Assembly: GCA_028532765.1 (NCBI GenBank)
Contig: JAQQAR010000066.1
Coordinates: forward strand, 1-64,000
From: Sphaerochaetaceae bacterium
GTDB lineage: Bacteria > Spirochaetota > Spirochaetia > Sphaerochaetales > Sphaerochaetaceae
Reading direction: 5' to 3'
DNA length: 64,000 nt
In this document: one piece after another, positions 26,243 to 35,308 of the stretch
Layout of the letters: each line of letters starts with the position of its first letter
Position numbering within the stretch: position 1 is the stretch's first letter
Position numbers and translations under genes: made by a program
Notes under the pieces: generated by a model
Told to the model about the DNA's origin: nothing
Database searches by the model: none
Seen by the model: the letters and a program-made list of their open reading frames with translations, nothing else

Positions 26243-26899
26243 ATGCCCAATATTGTTCGATTTCTGATTGTAGATGACCACCCGCTCTTCCGACAAGGTT
26301 TGGTGAGCGTCATAGAGAACGTGAGAACCTACCAAGTACGAGCTCAGGCAACCACCATCACTGAAGCACTTACTCTGCTGGATACGATAGAGGTCGATGT
26401 TGCCCTTGTCGATATCTCACTCCAGCAAGAGAACGGATTGGAGTTGGTTAAAACTCTCAAGGCAAGCAAGCCAGAGGTGCTTTCCATTGTTGTCTCCATG
26501 TATGATGAACTTATCTATGCATCCAGTGCACTCAAGGCAGGTGCACGTGGATACGTGATGAAGCAGGAAGCTGCTTCCTCAATCCTCAAAGCAATCGAGA
26601 CGGTACTTAAGGGCAAGGTCTATCTCTCAAATGATATGCGGGAGCGATTGTTAGATACCATGCTCTTGCAGGAATCCTCGCAGGAGAGTGACCCGGTTGA
26701 GCTGCTCAGTCTCCGGGAAATGGAAGTGCTTCGCTTGCTTGGGCAAGGCTGTGGTGTTTCTGAGATCGGGAAAACCCTTAATCTCTCGGTCAAGACGATC
26801 AATGTCTACCGGGATAATATCCGTCATAAGCTCTCCATCAGTGACGCAGGAACACTGCGCAAGTTTGCCATCAAATGGGTGAAGAGCAACGAGTTGTAA
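26243..26899 (+). CDS. NarL/FixJ-family response regulator
   Basis: A 218-residue regulator with a receiver domain (acidic pair D11/D12, phospho-acceptor D57 in VDVALVDISL, and the conserved K in GYVMKQEA) and a LuxR-type helix-turn-helix (LSLREMEVLRLLGQG, VSEIGKTLNLSVKTINVYRDNIRHKL). It is the cognate partner of the LacI-kinase fusion immediately upstream. The ABC sugar importer directly downstream is the obvious target. A short palindromic hairpin (26905-26922) follows the stop region. Confidence 0.93.
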   Translation: MPNIVRFLIVDDHPLFRQGLVSVIENVRTYQVRAQATTITEALTLLDTIEVDVALVDISLQQENGLELVKTLKASKPEVLSIVVSMYDELIYASSALKAGARGYVMKQEAASSILKAIETVLKGKVYLSNDMRERLLDTMLLQESSQESDPVELLSLREMEVLRLLGQGCGVSEIGKTLNLSVKTINVYRDNIRHKLSISDAGTLRKFAIKWVKSNEL

Positions 26900-26904
26900 G
26901 TAGC

Positions 26905-26930
26905 ATAGGACATTTGTCCTATTCATTTTC
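26905..26930 (+). terminator. Weak terminator after the response regulator
   Basis: ATAGGACA (26905-26912) and TGTCCTAT (26915-26922) form a hairpin followed by TCATTTTC. The U-tract is poor, so read-through toward the ABC genes is possible. Confidence 0.45.
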
Positions 26931-27046
26931 AAGGCAAAAGCCCAGTGGCGTCCCCCAAAGTGTTCACATAGCATAGTGATTGTAGTGCTCCCTATTCAGT
27001 ACAGGCGTTGTACGAATACACGGGAAATCTATGCAAGTCTCATTTG

Positions 27047-27063
27047 TATGTCAGTTTGACATA
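27047..27063 (+). promoter_or_regulatory. Palindrome upstream of the sugar-binding protein
   Basis: TATGTCA (27047-27053) and TGACATA (27057-27063) form a perfect 7-bp inverted repeat with a 3-base centre, 24 bases before the start codon and just upstream of AAGGAGG. It is a candidate binding site for the NarL-type regulator, or an RNA hairpin in the leader; the sequence alone does not decide. Confidence 0.4.
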
Positions 27064-27086
27064 GAGTTAAGTAAGGAGGAATCTGT

Positions 27087-28436
27087 ATGAAACGGAACAT
27101 GCGTATTGTAGTCAGTCTGTTACTGATTTGTTGCATGAGTCTCTCACTGTTTGCAGCCGGCCAGGCAGAGGCAGCGAAACCTGCTCGTAAGGTGATCAAC
27201 CTGTGGAGCTTCACTGATGAAGTCCCCAAAATGTTGGAGAAGTACAAAGAACTGAATCCTGATTTCGATTATGAGATCAACACAACCATCATCGCTACCA
27301 CTGATGGTGCATATCAACCAGCACTTGACCAGGCATTGGCAAGTAGTGGTGAGAATGCTCCTGACATCTATTGTGCTGAGTCTGCATTTGTACTCAAGTA
27401 CACCCAGGGCGACGCAGCTCACTTTGCAGCTCCCTACAAGGATCTTGGAATTGATGTAAACGCCAAGCTTAAGGAAGCTGACATTGCCCAGTACACTGTT
27501 GATATCGGTACCAATCCTGATGGTGATCTGGTAGGCCTTGGTTACCAGGCTACCGGTGGTGCATTTATCTACCGCCGCTCTATTGCAAAGGACGTATGGG
27601 GTACTGACGATCCTGCTGTAATCACTTCAAAAGTCGGTCCCGGTTGGGACAAGTTCTTCAAGGCTGCAGAAGACCTGAAGAAGAAAGGATACGGAATCAT
27701 CAGTGGTGATGGAGACATCTGGCATGCCATCGAAGGCAGCAGCGATAAGGGCTGGATTGTAGACGGAAAACTCTACATCGATCCCGATCGTGAAGCATTC
27801 CTTGATGTTGCAAAGATGCTGATTGACAAGGGTTACCACAATGATACCCGTGACTGGACCGATGCATGGTTCGCTGACATGAAAGACGCCGGCGAAAAGC
27901 AGATCTTCGGTTTCTTCGGCCCAGCTTGGTTGATCAACTACGTCATGGCTGGTAACAGCGGCGGTTCAGCACCTGGTGAAGGCACCTATGGTGACTGGGC
28001 AGTTTGTGAACCTCCTGTTGGCTTCTTCTGGGGTGGTACCTGGGTACTTGCAAACGACAAGAGCCCTGTCAAGGACGCAGTTGGTGAGATCATCGAGTGG
28101 ATTACCCTCGACAGTTCCAACACCGGTCTGCAGTACTACTGGGCCAATGGTACACTCAATGGTCCTGGTGGAACCAAGGATACCGTTGCTTCCGGTACTG
28201 TCATGAGCAAGAGTGACGGAACCCTGGACTTCCTCGGTGGACAGGATATGTTCGACGTATTCGTTCCCGCTGGCAAGTTTGCTACCGGCACCAACAAGAC
28301 CCAGTATGATGAGACCATCAACATGTACTGGCGTGACCAGGTCCGCGAATACAGCTACGGAAACAAGACCCGCAGCCAGGCCATCGCAGACTTCAAGCAG
28401 CAGGTTGCTGACAACCTCGCAATTGACGTTGATTAA
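27087..28436 (+). CDS. ABC transporter sugar-binding protein (CUT1 family)
   Basis: A 449-residue family 1 extracellular solute-binding protein. The signal peptide is spirochaete-like (SLSLFAAGQAEAAKPA, no lipobox cysteine obvious). The mature chain starts VINLWSFTDEVPKMLEKYKELNP, has APDIYCAESAFVLKY and many aromatic residues typical of oligosaccharide sites, including WDKFFKAAEDLKKKGYG and GGTWVLANDKS. AAGGAGG precedes ATG 27087. It heads an operon with two CUT1 permeases and a GH3 glycosidase, so a beta-linked oligosaccharide is the likely ligand. Confidence 0.92.
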   Translation: MKRNMRIVVSLLLICCMSLSLFAAGQAEAAKPARKVINLWSFTDEVPKMLEKYKELNPDFDYEINTTIIATTDGAYQPALDQALASSGENAPDIYCAESAFVLKYTQGDAAHFAAPYKDLGIDVNAKLKEADIAQYTVDIGTNPDGDLVGLGYQATGGAFIYRRSIAKDVWGTDDPAVITSKVGPGWDKFFKAAEDLKKKGYGIISGDGDIWHAIEGSSDKGWIVDGKLYIDPDREAFLDVAKMLIDKGYHNDTRDWTDAWFADMKDAGEKQIFGFFGPAWLINYVMAGNSGGSAPGEGTYGDWAVCEPPVGFFWGGTWVLANDKSPVKDAVGEIIEWITLDSSNTGLQYYWANGTLNGPGGTKDTVASGTVMSKSDGTLDFLGGQDMFDVFVPAGKFATGTNKTQYDETINMYWRDQVREYSYGNKTRSQAIADFKQQVADNLAIDVD

Positions 28437-28449
28437 TGGATCAATGATT

Positions 28450-28478
28450 GCCAGGTGTAGGTGACCCCTGCACCTGGC
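28450..28478 (+). promoter_or_regulatory. Intercistronic hairpin between binding protein and permease
   Basis: GCCAGGTG (28450-28457) and CACCTGGC (28471-28478) form an 8-bp stem followed by TTGTTTTG. Such elements after binding-protein genes commonly stabilise the upstream mRNA or partly terminate, giving more receptor than permease. Confidence 0.7.
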
Positions 28479-28548
28479 TTGTTTTGCTCCAAGCATCGCA
28501 GGGAAGATATCGGTCGATGCACGGTGAATTTTTCTGGAGGACTTGCTC

Positions 28549-29514
28549 ATGCGCAAAAACAACATCAGCTATGCTAAGTACGGATATCTGTTTTCCATTC
28601 CTTTCGTGCTTGCCTTTCTTGTTTTTAATCTGTACCCGACGATATATACTGTTGTTATTGGGTTTACCGACCTCAGGGGACTGGGGCGAACTACCTTCAA
28701 GTTCTTGGAAGATCCGTTCCAGAATTACAAAAGTATCTTAAACAACGCGACCTTTTTACGGTCACTACAAACTACCTTTATTATTTGGATTTTCAATTTC
28801 ATTCCCCAGGTTCTCTTGGCACTGTTGTTGACCGCTTGGTTCACCAATAGAAGACTGAAGGTTAAGGCACAGGGCTTGTTCAAGGTATTAATTTATATGC
28901 CGAATATCATTACCGCTGCAACCATCGCAATCCTGTTCAACTCCCTTACCGGCTATCCCAAGGGACCGATCAATGACTTACTGATGAAAGTCGGCATCCT
29001 GGATGCACCATCGAACTTCCACCTGCAGAGTGGAACCGCCCGCGGTGTGGTATCGTTCATCCAGTTCTGGATGTGGTATGGCCACTCCATGATCATCCTG
29101 ATCGCTGGTGTGTTGGGTATCAATCCAACCTTGTTTGAGGCTGCTGAGGTAGATGGGGCAACACCTGCCCAGATTTTCTTCAGGATAACCTTACCCAGAC
29201 TGAAAACCATTTTGCTATATGTTCTGGTAACCGGCCTTATCGGCGGTATCCAGATGTTCGATATTCCCAGGCTCTTCCTTTGGGGAGGACCGGACAATGC
29301 AACACTTACCTCGAGTGTATTCATCTACAACCAAGCCTTCGCGGGAAGCTATCTCTACAACCGAGCATCGGCAGCAAGCATGATAGTCTTCATCATTATC
29401 CTGGTTCTCTCAGGCATCATGTTCTATTCCATGCGTGATAGGGCTGAGATCAAGCTCAGAAAATTTGAAAAGAACCGGCTGAAGGAAGAAAAGAGGATGG
29501 GGGGAGTACGATGA
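28549..29514 (+). CDS. ABC sugar permease, MalF/UgpA type
   Basis: A 321-residue inner membrane protein with six predicted helices. The cytoplasmic EAA loop that docks the ATPase reads EAAEVDGATPAQIFFRITLPRL. The N-terminus (KYGYLFSIPFVLAFLVFNLYPTIYTVVIGF) is typical of CUT1 permeases. ATG 28549 lies 8 bases after GGAGG; an in-frame TTG at 28543 is less likely. It overlaps the next permease by 4 bases (ATGA). Confidence 0.93.
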   Translation: MRKNNISYAKYGYLFSIPFVLAFLVFNLYPTIYTVVIGFTDLRGLGRTTFKFLEDPFQNYKSILNNATFLRSLQTTFIIWIFNFIPQVLLALLLTAWFTNRRLKVKAQGLFKVLIYMPNIITAATIAILFNSLTGYPKGPINDLLMKVGILDAPSNFHLQSGTARGVVSFIQFWMWYGHSMIILIAGVLGINPTLFEAAEVDGATPAQIFFRITLPRLKTILLYVLVTGLIGGIQMFDIPRLFLWGGPDNATLTSSVFIYNQAFAGSYLYNRASAASMIVFIIILVLSGIMFYSMRDRAEIKLRKFEKNRLKEEKRMGGVR

Positions 29515-30356
29515 GAGGAATGAGAGCAACTACCAACCTGAAAAAGACAGGAATCTATATTGTGTGCATTTTCTTGGCACTCTTGAGCATATTCCCTTTC
29601 TGGGTCATGTTCATGAACGCAACACGCAGTACCTATGAGATACAGCAGAGTTCCATTGGCCTGATTCCTTCCAAGTACTTGATGAGCAACTGGCAGATAC
29701 TCCAAGGAAAGACCTTCGACCCCATTGTAGGTTTTATAAACTCCATGATCATCAGCACAGGGGCAACCCTTTGCGCGGTGTACTTCTCATCGCTTACAGC
29801 GTACGCCCTTGTTGCCTACAGCTGGAAACTACGTCAGCCATTCTTTACCTTCATCATGGCCGTTATGATGATTCCAACCCAGGTAAGTGGTATAGGGTTT
29901 TACCAGTTCATGTACCGCATCGGATGGACCAACAGCCTTTGGCCCCTGATCATACCTGCCACAGCAACCCCTGCAATGGTATTTTTCATGCGGCAGTACC
30001 TGATGGCATCGCTCTCGTTGGATATTGTTGACTCTGCGAGAATAGACGGTTCCAGGGAGTTCAATACCTTCAACAGGATCATACTGCCTATCATGAAACC
30101 TGCTATGGCAACCCAGGCAATCTTCACCTTTGTATTCAACTGGAATCGTTTGTTTGAACCCTTGATTCTTCTTACCGATGGGGATAAGTATACCATGCCC
30201 ATCATGGTAAGCCTGCTCAGGGGAGATATCTACAAGACAGAGTACGGTGCAGTCTACCTGGGGTTGTCGATGACCGTTCTGCCCTTGTTCATCGTCTACT
30301 TCTCTCTCTCGAAGCATATCATTGCTGGAGTTGCACTTGGGGCACTGAAAGAGTAG
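29511..30356 (+). CDS. ABC sugar permease, MalG/UgpE type
   Basis: A 281-residue partner permease with six helices and the EAA loop DSARIDGSREFNTFNRIILPIMKPA. A long periplasmic loop follows the first helix, as in MalG homologues. It overlaps the upstream permease. No ATPase gene is present in the cluster; CUT1 systems often share an MsmK/UgpC-type ATPase encoded elsewhere, which is inferred here. Confidence 0.93.
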   Translation: MRGMRATTNLKKTGIYIVCIFLALLSIFPFWVMFMNATRSTYEIQQSSIGLIPSKYLMSNWQILQGKTFDPIVGFINSMIISTGATLCAVYFSSLTAYALVAYSWKLRQPFFTFIMAVMMIPTQVSGIGFYQFMYRIGWTNSLWPLIIPATATPAMVFFMRQYLMASLSLDIVDSARIDGSREFNTFNRIILPIMKPAMATQAIFTFVFNWNRLFEPLILLTDGDKYTMPIMVSLLRGDIYKTEYGAVYLGLSMTVLPLFIVYFSLSKHIIAGVALGALKE

Positions 30357-30402
30357 TCGGTCTTGAGGTACAAGGATACTGAAATAAGGAGTTGTTAACA
30401 CT

Positions 30403-32757
30403 ATGCAGCAGAATATGGAACGTGCCTTGGAACTGCTTAGGAAGATGAGTATCGAAGAGAAAGTCTCCCAGTTGGTTTCTGCATGGCTTGAGATAGGAAT
30501 AGATGGATCATTGCATGTACGCGAGTATGGGCAGGCTGAATTGCGTAGTGTAGATATCAAGGCTGATGTGCTGGGTAAAGGCATCGGCCAATTCACCCGT
30601 CCCTATGGAACGATGGCAAATGATCCAGTCCAGCAAGCTAAGGCGATCAATGAGCTGCAGCGGTATCTTATCAAGGAGACCCGCTTGGGTATTCCAGCTC
30701 TCCTGCATGAGGAGTGCCTGACCGGTGCCATGGTGAAGGGAGCAACGATTTTTCCCTCTGCATTGAATTATGGCAGTACCTGGGAACCTTCCTTGGTGGG
30801 CAACGTAGGAAAAGCAATCGGGGACGAACTCAGGAGTCTTGGGGTACATCAGGGGCTCGCTCCAGTCCTGGATGTTGCTCGTGATGCCCGTTGGGGGCGC
30901 TTAGAGGAGACCTACGGGGAAGACCCTTACCTGTGTGGAGTTATGGGAATCTCGTATGTACAAGGCCTGCAAGGAGAGAGGCGAAGTCCTCTTGCAACAC
31001 TGAAGCATTTTGTCGGGCACTCTGCCAGTGAGGGAGGGAGAAACCATGCGCCGGTGCATATCGGTCCCACAGAACTGCAGAATACCTTTGCACTTCCCTT
31101 CGAGATGGTTGTCCGTCATGCACACCCTGGTTCAGTGATGCCGGCCTATCATGACATTGATGGAGTTCCTTGTACCAGTAATCGCTCCTTGGTGACAGAC
31201 TTGCTTAAACAGAGATGGGGTTTTGATGGATTGGTTGTTGCTGACTATGAGGCAGTTGTGCAATTGTTCCACGACCATCGTGTTGCAGGAGATATGGCTG
31301 AAGCCGCCGCTTTGGCATTCAATGCTGGTATGGATATCGAATTACCTGGGTATACCGTATTCAAGGAAGGGTTGATCGAGGCCTTGTATCGTGGCTTGAT
31401 CAAGGGAGATGCACTTGATGAGGCAGTGCTCCGTGTATTGGAAGAGAAGTACAACCAAGGCGTTTTCGAGCATCCGTTCATCAAGGAAGAGGCGATCGAA
31501 CTGGGTACAGAGAAGAGCCATGCACTGGCAGTAGAGGTAGCAGAGAAGTCTCTTGTCCTACTCAAGAATGATGGGGTTCTTCCTTTGAAAAATGCAAGAT
31601 CAGTTGCCCTTATTGGGCCTCTTGCTGACCACCCATATGCAATGTTCGGAGGATACTCGACCCCGATTCATCTCCAGGGATCCCATGGCCCTGAAGAGAC
31701 AGTCCCTCCGCAGGCAAGGACCATTCGTAGTGCTCTCTCTGAGGCTCTGGGAGACATCCCCTTGACATTTGAACCAGGGTGTATGCTCTACGAGAGCAAG
31801 GTGGAGAAAGCCATCTTCTTCCCTGGCGATGTTCCAGACGATGGAGAGGGATCCCATGAGCTTAGCGGCGATACCCAAGGGATAGAGAAAGCGGTCAAGG
31901 CTGCGTCTTCTGCAGATGTAACGGTCATGGTTGTTGGTGATATCGCTGGGCTGTTCCGCCAAGGAACAGTCGGTGAAGGATCCGATGCCGATAGCCTTAA
32001 GCTCCCCGGGGTGCAAGAAGAACTCCTGGATGCTGTGCTGGCTACAGGAAAACCTGTGGTGGTTGTTCTGGTGAGTGGAAGACCATACACCATCCATGAA
32101 GCGGTTGATCATGCGAGTGCCATTCTTGCTGCTTGGCTCCCTGGTGAGGGGGGAGGCGAAGCTATCGCACGTACCTTGGTAGGATTGAACAATCCAGGTG
32201 GGAAAACGACACTCTCATTTCCCAAGTGTGCTGGTTCAATGCCGTACGCATACAACCACTTCAAGAAGGCAGGTGGGTTAAAGATCCAGCCACAGTTTGG
32301 AGCCTTGTATCCCTTTGGGCATGGACTGAGTTATACCACTTTCAGCTGGGATGATTTCCAGGTGGAAAACCCAATGATTCAGGGCGATGAAGAGTTCCGT
32401 TTCTCCCTTTCAGTGAGAAACGACGGGACCTGTAGTGGTGATGAAATCGTGCAGGTCTATGTGCAGGATAAGGTTGCCTCCATTGTTCGTCCTGTGAAAG
32501 AATTGAAAGCTTTCAGCCGTGTTTCATTGCAGCCGGGAGAGCAGAAACGTCTCTCCTTTACCCTGCCTGCGGATATACTCTCGTTTGTTGGTAGCGATGC
32601 AAGAAGAGTCCTGGAGAGCGGTGCTTTCTCTCTTCTTGTTGGCAAGAGTAGTGAAGATATAGTTTTCCGTGAAGAAATTGCAGTACTCGGGAAATCGAAA
32701 ATATTTCCCAAGGATTGGCGATATATCTCTTCTGTTTCTGTCTCTGATTGTAAGTAG
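30403..32757 (+). CDS. Glycoside hydrolase family 3 beta-glycosidase
   Basis: A 784-residue GH3 enzyme, most like beta-glucosidase/beta-xylosidase. The N-terminal barrel has the nucleophile aspartate D281 in GLVVADYEAV and the substrate-binding KHFVGHS. The alpha/beta sandwich follows with LLKNDGVLPL and GEGSDADSLKLP, and a C-terminal fibronectin III-like domain contains FSLSVRNDGTCSGDEIVQVYV. No signal peptide is visible, so it acts in the cytoplasm on sugars imported by the adjacent ABC system. AAGGAG precedes ATG 30403. The exact linkage is unknown. Confidence 0.93.
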   Translation: MQQNMERALELLRKMSIEEKVSQLVSAWLEIGIDGSLHVREYGQAELRSVDIKADVLGKGIGQFTRPYGTMANDPVQQAKAINELQRYLIKETRLGIPALLHEECLTGAMVKGATIFPSALNYGSTWEPSLVGNVGKAIGDELRSLGVHQGLAPVLDVARDARWGRLEETYGEDPYLCGVMGISYVQGLQGERRSPLATLKHFVGHSASEGGRNHAPVHIGPTELQNTFALPFEMVVRHAHPGSVMPAYHDIDGVPCTSNRSLVTDLLKQRWGFDGLVVADYEAVVQLFHDHRVAGDMAEAAALAFNAGMDIELPGYTVFKEGLIEALYRGLIKGDALDEAVLRVLEEKYNQGVFEHPFIKEEAIELGTEKSHALAVEVAEKSLVLLKNDGVLPLKNARSVALIGPLADHPYAMFGGYSTPIHLQGSHGPEETVPPQARTIRSALSEALGDIPLTFEPGCMLYESKVEKAIFFPGDVPDDGEGSHELSGDTQGIEKAVKAASSADVTVMVVGDIAGLFRQGTVGEGSDADSLKLPGVQEELLDAVLATGKPVVVVLVSGRPYTIHEAVDHASAILAAWLPGEGGGEAIARTLVGLNNPGGKTTLSFPKCAGSMPYAYNHFKKAGGLKIQPQFGALYPFGHGLSYTTFSWDDFQVENPMIQGDEEFRFSLSVRNDGTCSGDEIVQVYVQDKVASIVRPVKELKAFSRVSLQPGEQKRLSFTLPADILSFVGSDARRVLESGAFSLLVGKSSEDIVFREEIAVLGKSKIFPKDWRYISSVSVSDCK

Positions 32758-32777
32758 TTTCTTTTACCTCCACGTTT

Positions 32778-32820
32778 GGCAACGTACTTGGTCATCCCTG
32801 CGGCCGGGTACGTTGCCTCT
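32778..32820 (+). terminator. Intrinsic terminator of the sugar operon
   Basis: GGCAACGTAC (32778-32787) and GTACGTTGCC (32808-32817) form a perfect 10-bp stem with a 20-base loop region, followed by TCTTTACTTTT. Confidence 0.8.
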
Positions 32821-32890
32821 TTACTTTTCCTTGTGGATGTAACCTTGCAATTCTTTCACAGTGGACTATCATTATATACGAGGTGCCACG

Positions 32891-33745
32891 ATGAATATGT
32901 TGAGAGATGCTCAATATGCGGGTTCCTGGTATCCAAAGGATCCAGAGCTATTGCGACTCTTGGTAACAGAGTCGATAGACGAGAGCAAGAAGCGAAAAAC
33001 CTATCAGAGAGGCCCCTATAGGTTCGCTGTTCTCCCTCACGCAGGGTTGTTCTACTCAAGCAGTGGAATTGCCCCTTTTTTCACCGCCGGACTTGGTTCA
33101 ATCGAGCGTATCCTGGTGATCAGCCCGAGCCACTATGCAACTCTCCCTCCCGATACCATCGTCAGTGCACCACTGTGTGGAATGAGGACTCCCCTCGGTG
33201 ATGTTCAGGCTTTCAATCTTGCGAGTGCACAGAGAGAGTGGTTCTCTGCAATACAGAGTGAACATGCCCTGGAGATGGTCCTGCCATACATAGCAGCACA
33301 AGCGAGTCCTGTAAAGGTTGCCCTTGCCATGATATCCCGCTTCACTGAGGCAGAAGCAATCGAAAAGCTTGCTGGTCAGTTGGTACAGGAGCTTGGAAGA
33401 GAGGACCTTGAGATGGGAAGAACGGTAATTATTGCAAGTAGTGACTTTACCCACTATGGGCCCCGGTTCGCCTACACACCCTACGGAAGCAGGGCAGAGG
33501 GCAGGGTAAAGGAAGATGATTTAAGCTTGGCTTATCTACTCAGTGAGGGAAGGGTCTCAGAAGCACTTGCCTTCTGTACCGCAAAGCAATCAACTGTATG
33601 CGGCTACGCCGCTGCCTTGTTGGTCTCATCCATCGCCGGGCGGATGCAATGCAAGGGGTGGGTAGCAGACTATTACACATCAAGCGATGTGTCTTCGTCT
33701 CATGACGCGAATTTTGTCGCCTATTCAACGATTCTTTGGAGGTAG
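32891..33745 (+). CDS. amrB: AmmeMemoRadiSam system protein B (MEMO1 family)
   Basis: A 284-residue MEMO-family protein, a dioxygenase-like fold whose bacterial role is not settled. Family features are YAGSWYP near the start, AVLPHAGLFYSSSGIA, ISPSHYA, ASSDFTHYGPRF and CGYAAALLV. GAGGTG lies upstream of ATG 32891; the frame is open ten codons further. It leads a three-gene cluster with AMMECR1 and radical SAM proteins, the exact composition of the conserved AmmeMemoRadiSam system. Confidence 0.9.
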   Translation: MNMLRDAQYAGSWYPKDPELLRLLVTESIDESKKRKTYQRGPYRFAVLPHAGLFYSSSGIAPFFTAGLGSIERILVISPSHYATLPPDTIVSAPLCGMRTPLGDVQAFNLASAQREWFSAIQSEHALEMVLPYIAAQASPVKVALAMISRFTEAEAIEKLAGQLVQELGREDLEMGRTVIIASSDFTHYGPRFAYTPYGSRAEGRVKEDDLSLAYLLSEGRVSEALAFCTAKQSTVCGYAAALLVSSIAGRMQCKGWVADYYTSSDVSSSHDANFVAYSTILWR

Positions 33746-33748
33746 GGA

Positions 33749-34309
33749 ATGAACCGTGTTGACCAACAGACTCTCTTGATGCTGGCTAGGGAAGCCATAA
33801 CAAGTACACTTACCCACTCTGATACGCCGATCTATGATCGACTGAAGAGGGAAGATAGACCTCCTTTTTCTCATGAGGCAGGGTGTTTTGTCACGATTCA
33901 TACCACCGAAGGGGCCTTACGTGGCTGTATCGGCAACCTTTGGGGAAGGGGCCCTCTCTGGCAGGAGGTACCCAAACTGGCAAGGGAGTCTGCTTTCAGT
34001 GACCCCCGTTTTCACCCTCTCAAGCAAGAGGAACTAGAACAGGTAGTGCTCGAAATCTCCCTGCTTTCCAAGATGCAAGTCATTGATAGTTGGAAACAAA
34101 TACGACTAGGAGTGGATGGGGTGCTGCTGAGTCATGGATACCATCGTGCAGTTTTCCTCCCTCAGGTGGCAACAGAGCAGGGATGGGATCTACAGACCAT
34201 GCTCAGTCAGCTTTCAAGGAAGGCTGGCCTTGAAAGCGATGCCTATACAGACATGGCTTGTCGTTTTGAAGTGTTCCAAGCCGAAGTGTATGTAGAGGAC
34301 TTGTCGTGA
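33749..34309 (+). CDS. amrA: AmmeMemoRadiSam system protein A (AMMECR1 domain)
   Basis: A 186-residue AMMECR1-domain protein. It has the LRGCIGNLWG motif that defines the family (usually LRGCIG), DPRFHPL and GVLLSHGYHRAVFLPQVATEQGWD. It lies 3 bases after the MEMO gene, with GGAGG overlapping that gene's end. The biochemical function is unknown; its constant pairing with the other two proteins suggests a shared modification pathway. Confidence 0.92.
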   Translation: MNRVDQQTLLMLAREAITSTLTHSDTPIYDRLKREDRPPFSHEAGCFVTIHTTEGALRGCIGNLWGRGPLWQEVPKLARESAFSDPRFHPLKQEELEQVVLEISLLSKMQVIDSWKQIRLGVDGVLLSHGYHRAVFLPQVATEQGWDLQTMLSQLSRKAGLESDAYTDMACRFEVFQAEVYVEDLS

Positions 34310-35268
34310 GTACAGCAGCGTATCTTGTTTGTGATTTCTGTTACCGTCACTGCAGACTGAAGGATGGAGAAATTGGTTTTTGTGGGGTTCGGGAACGTTC
34401 TGGAGATACCATTTTTACCCATAATTATGGAGGGTTGGTCTCAAGTGCGATAGATCCTGTTGAGAAGAAGCCTCTCTACCACTTCCTGCCGGGGACCAAT
34501 ACACTCTCCATTGCAATGTTTGGATGCAACCTGACTTGCACCTTCTGCCAGAACTATGCGATCAGCCAGAGAGCGTGGGAGGCTGGAGCCCAGCGAACCT
34601 ATTACACTGCCAGGGAAGTGGTTCAGCTTGCTCGGGATAACCGGTGTCCTTCCATCAGTTTTACCTATAGCGAGCCCTTGGTTTGGCAGGACTATATGGT
34701 AGAGGTGGCAACCTTTGCAAAACAAGAAGGACTTAAAACCATCATGGTTACCAATGGTAGCTTCAGCGAAGAAGCTTTGAACCGGATCAGTCCATTCATC
34801 GATGCATTCAATATTGACATCAAGGGGGATGAGACATTCTACCGGGACTACTGTGGGGGAAGCTCTCGTCCGGTGTGGAAGGCCATTGAACACATCGCTC
34901 CAAGCAAAGCTCATCTGGAGATAACCACCATGGTTATGGAAGGGGGACATACGAAACAAATGATATCCTCCATTGGAGGGCGCCTTTACTCAGCAGGTGT
35001 ACAGGTCTGGCATCTGAGTCGATACTTTCCTCGCTACAAGGAACAGAAGAGGGAGACCAGCGAGCATTTCTTGCAAGAGATGGTCAAGGTAGCCAAAGAT
35101 TCCCAGATCCCTTTTATCTACCCAGGAAACTCTTCCTTGGACCAGAATACCTACTGCCCACATTGCAAGACCTCTTTGGTGCGCCGCTCCTGGGTATTCC
35201 GTGAGAGTATTATTGACCACTCACACTGTCCTGAATGTGGGCGTCATATCTACGGTACCTGGTCATAA
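34306..35268 (+). CDS. amrS: AmmeMemoRadiSam system radical SAM enzyme (AmrS)
   Basis: A 320-residue radical SAM protein with GCNLTCTFCQNY holding the CxxxCxxC cluster ligands. An N-terminal zinc-ribbon-like CDFCYRHCRLKDGEIGFCGVR and a C-terminal CPHCKTSLVRR...CPECGRHIYG ribbon frame the barrel. DPVEKKPLYHFLPGT is also a signature of this family. The start GTG 34306 overlaps the AMMECR1 stop by 4 bases (GTGA). It is a relative of pyruvate-formate-lyase activases, but the substrate is undetermined. Confidence 0.93.
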   Translation: MSTAAYLVCDFCYRHCRLKDGEIGFCGVRERSGDTIFTHNYGGLVSSAIDPVEKKPLYHFLPGTNTLSIAMFGCNLTCTFCQNYAISQRAWEAGAQRTYYTAREVVQLARDNRCPSISFTYSEPLVWQDYMVEVATFAKQEGLKTIMVTNGSFSEEALNRISPFIDAFNIDIKGDETFYRDYCGGSSRPVWKAIEHIAPSKAHLEITTMVMEGGHTKQMISSIGGRLYSAGVQVWHLSRYFPRYKEQKRETSEHFLQEMVKVAKDSQIPFIYPGNSSLDQNTYCPHCKTSLVRRSWVFRESIIDHSHCPECGRHIYGTWS

Positions 35269-35272
35269 CTTC

Positions 35273-35301
35273 TTGCAATCGGAAACGTAGAACGATACTA
35301 T
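35273..35301 (+). promoter_or_regulatory. Promoter placing the transcript start at the ATG of the C_GCAxxG gene
   Basis: TTGCAA (35273-35278), 17 bases, TACTAT (35296-35301). Only 7 bases separate the -10 from ATG 35309 and no Shine-Dalgarno sequence is present, which predicts a leaderless mRNA. Confidence 0.6.
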
Positions 35302-35308
35302 TACCCCT

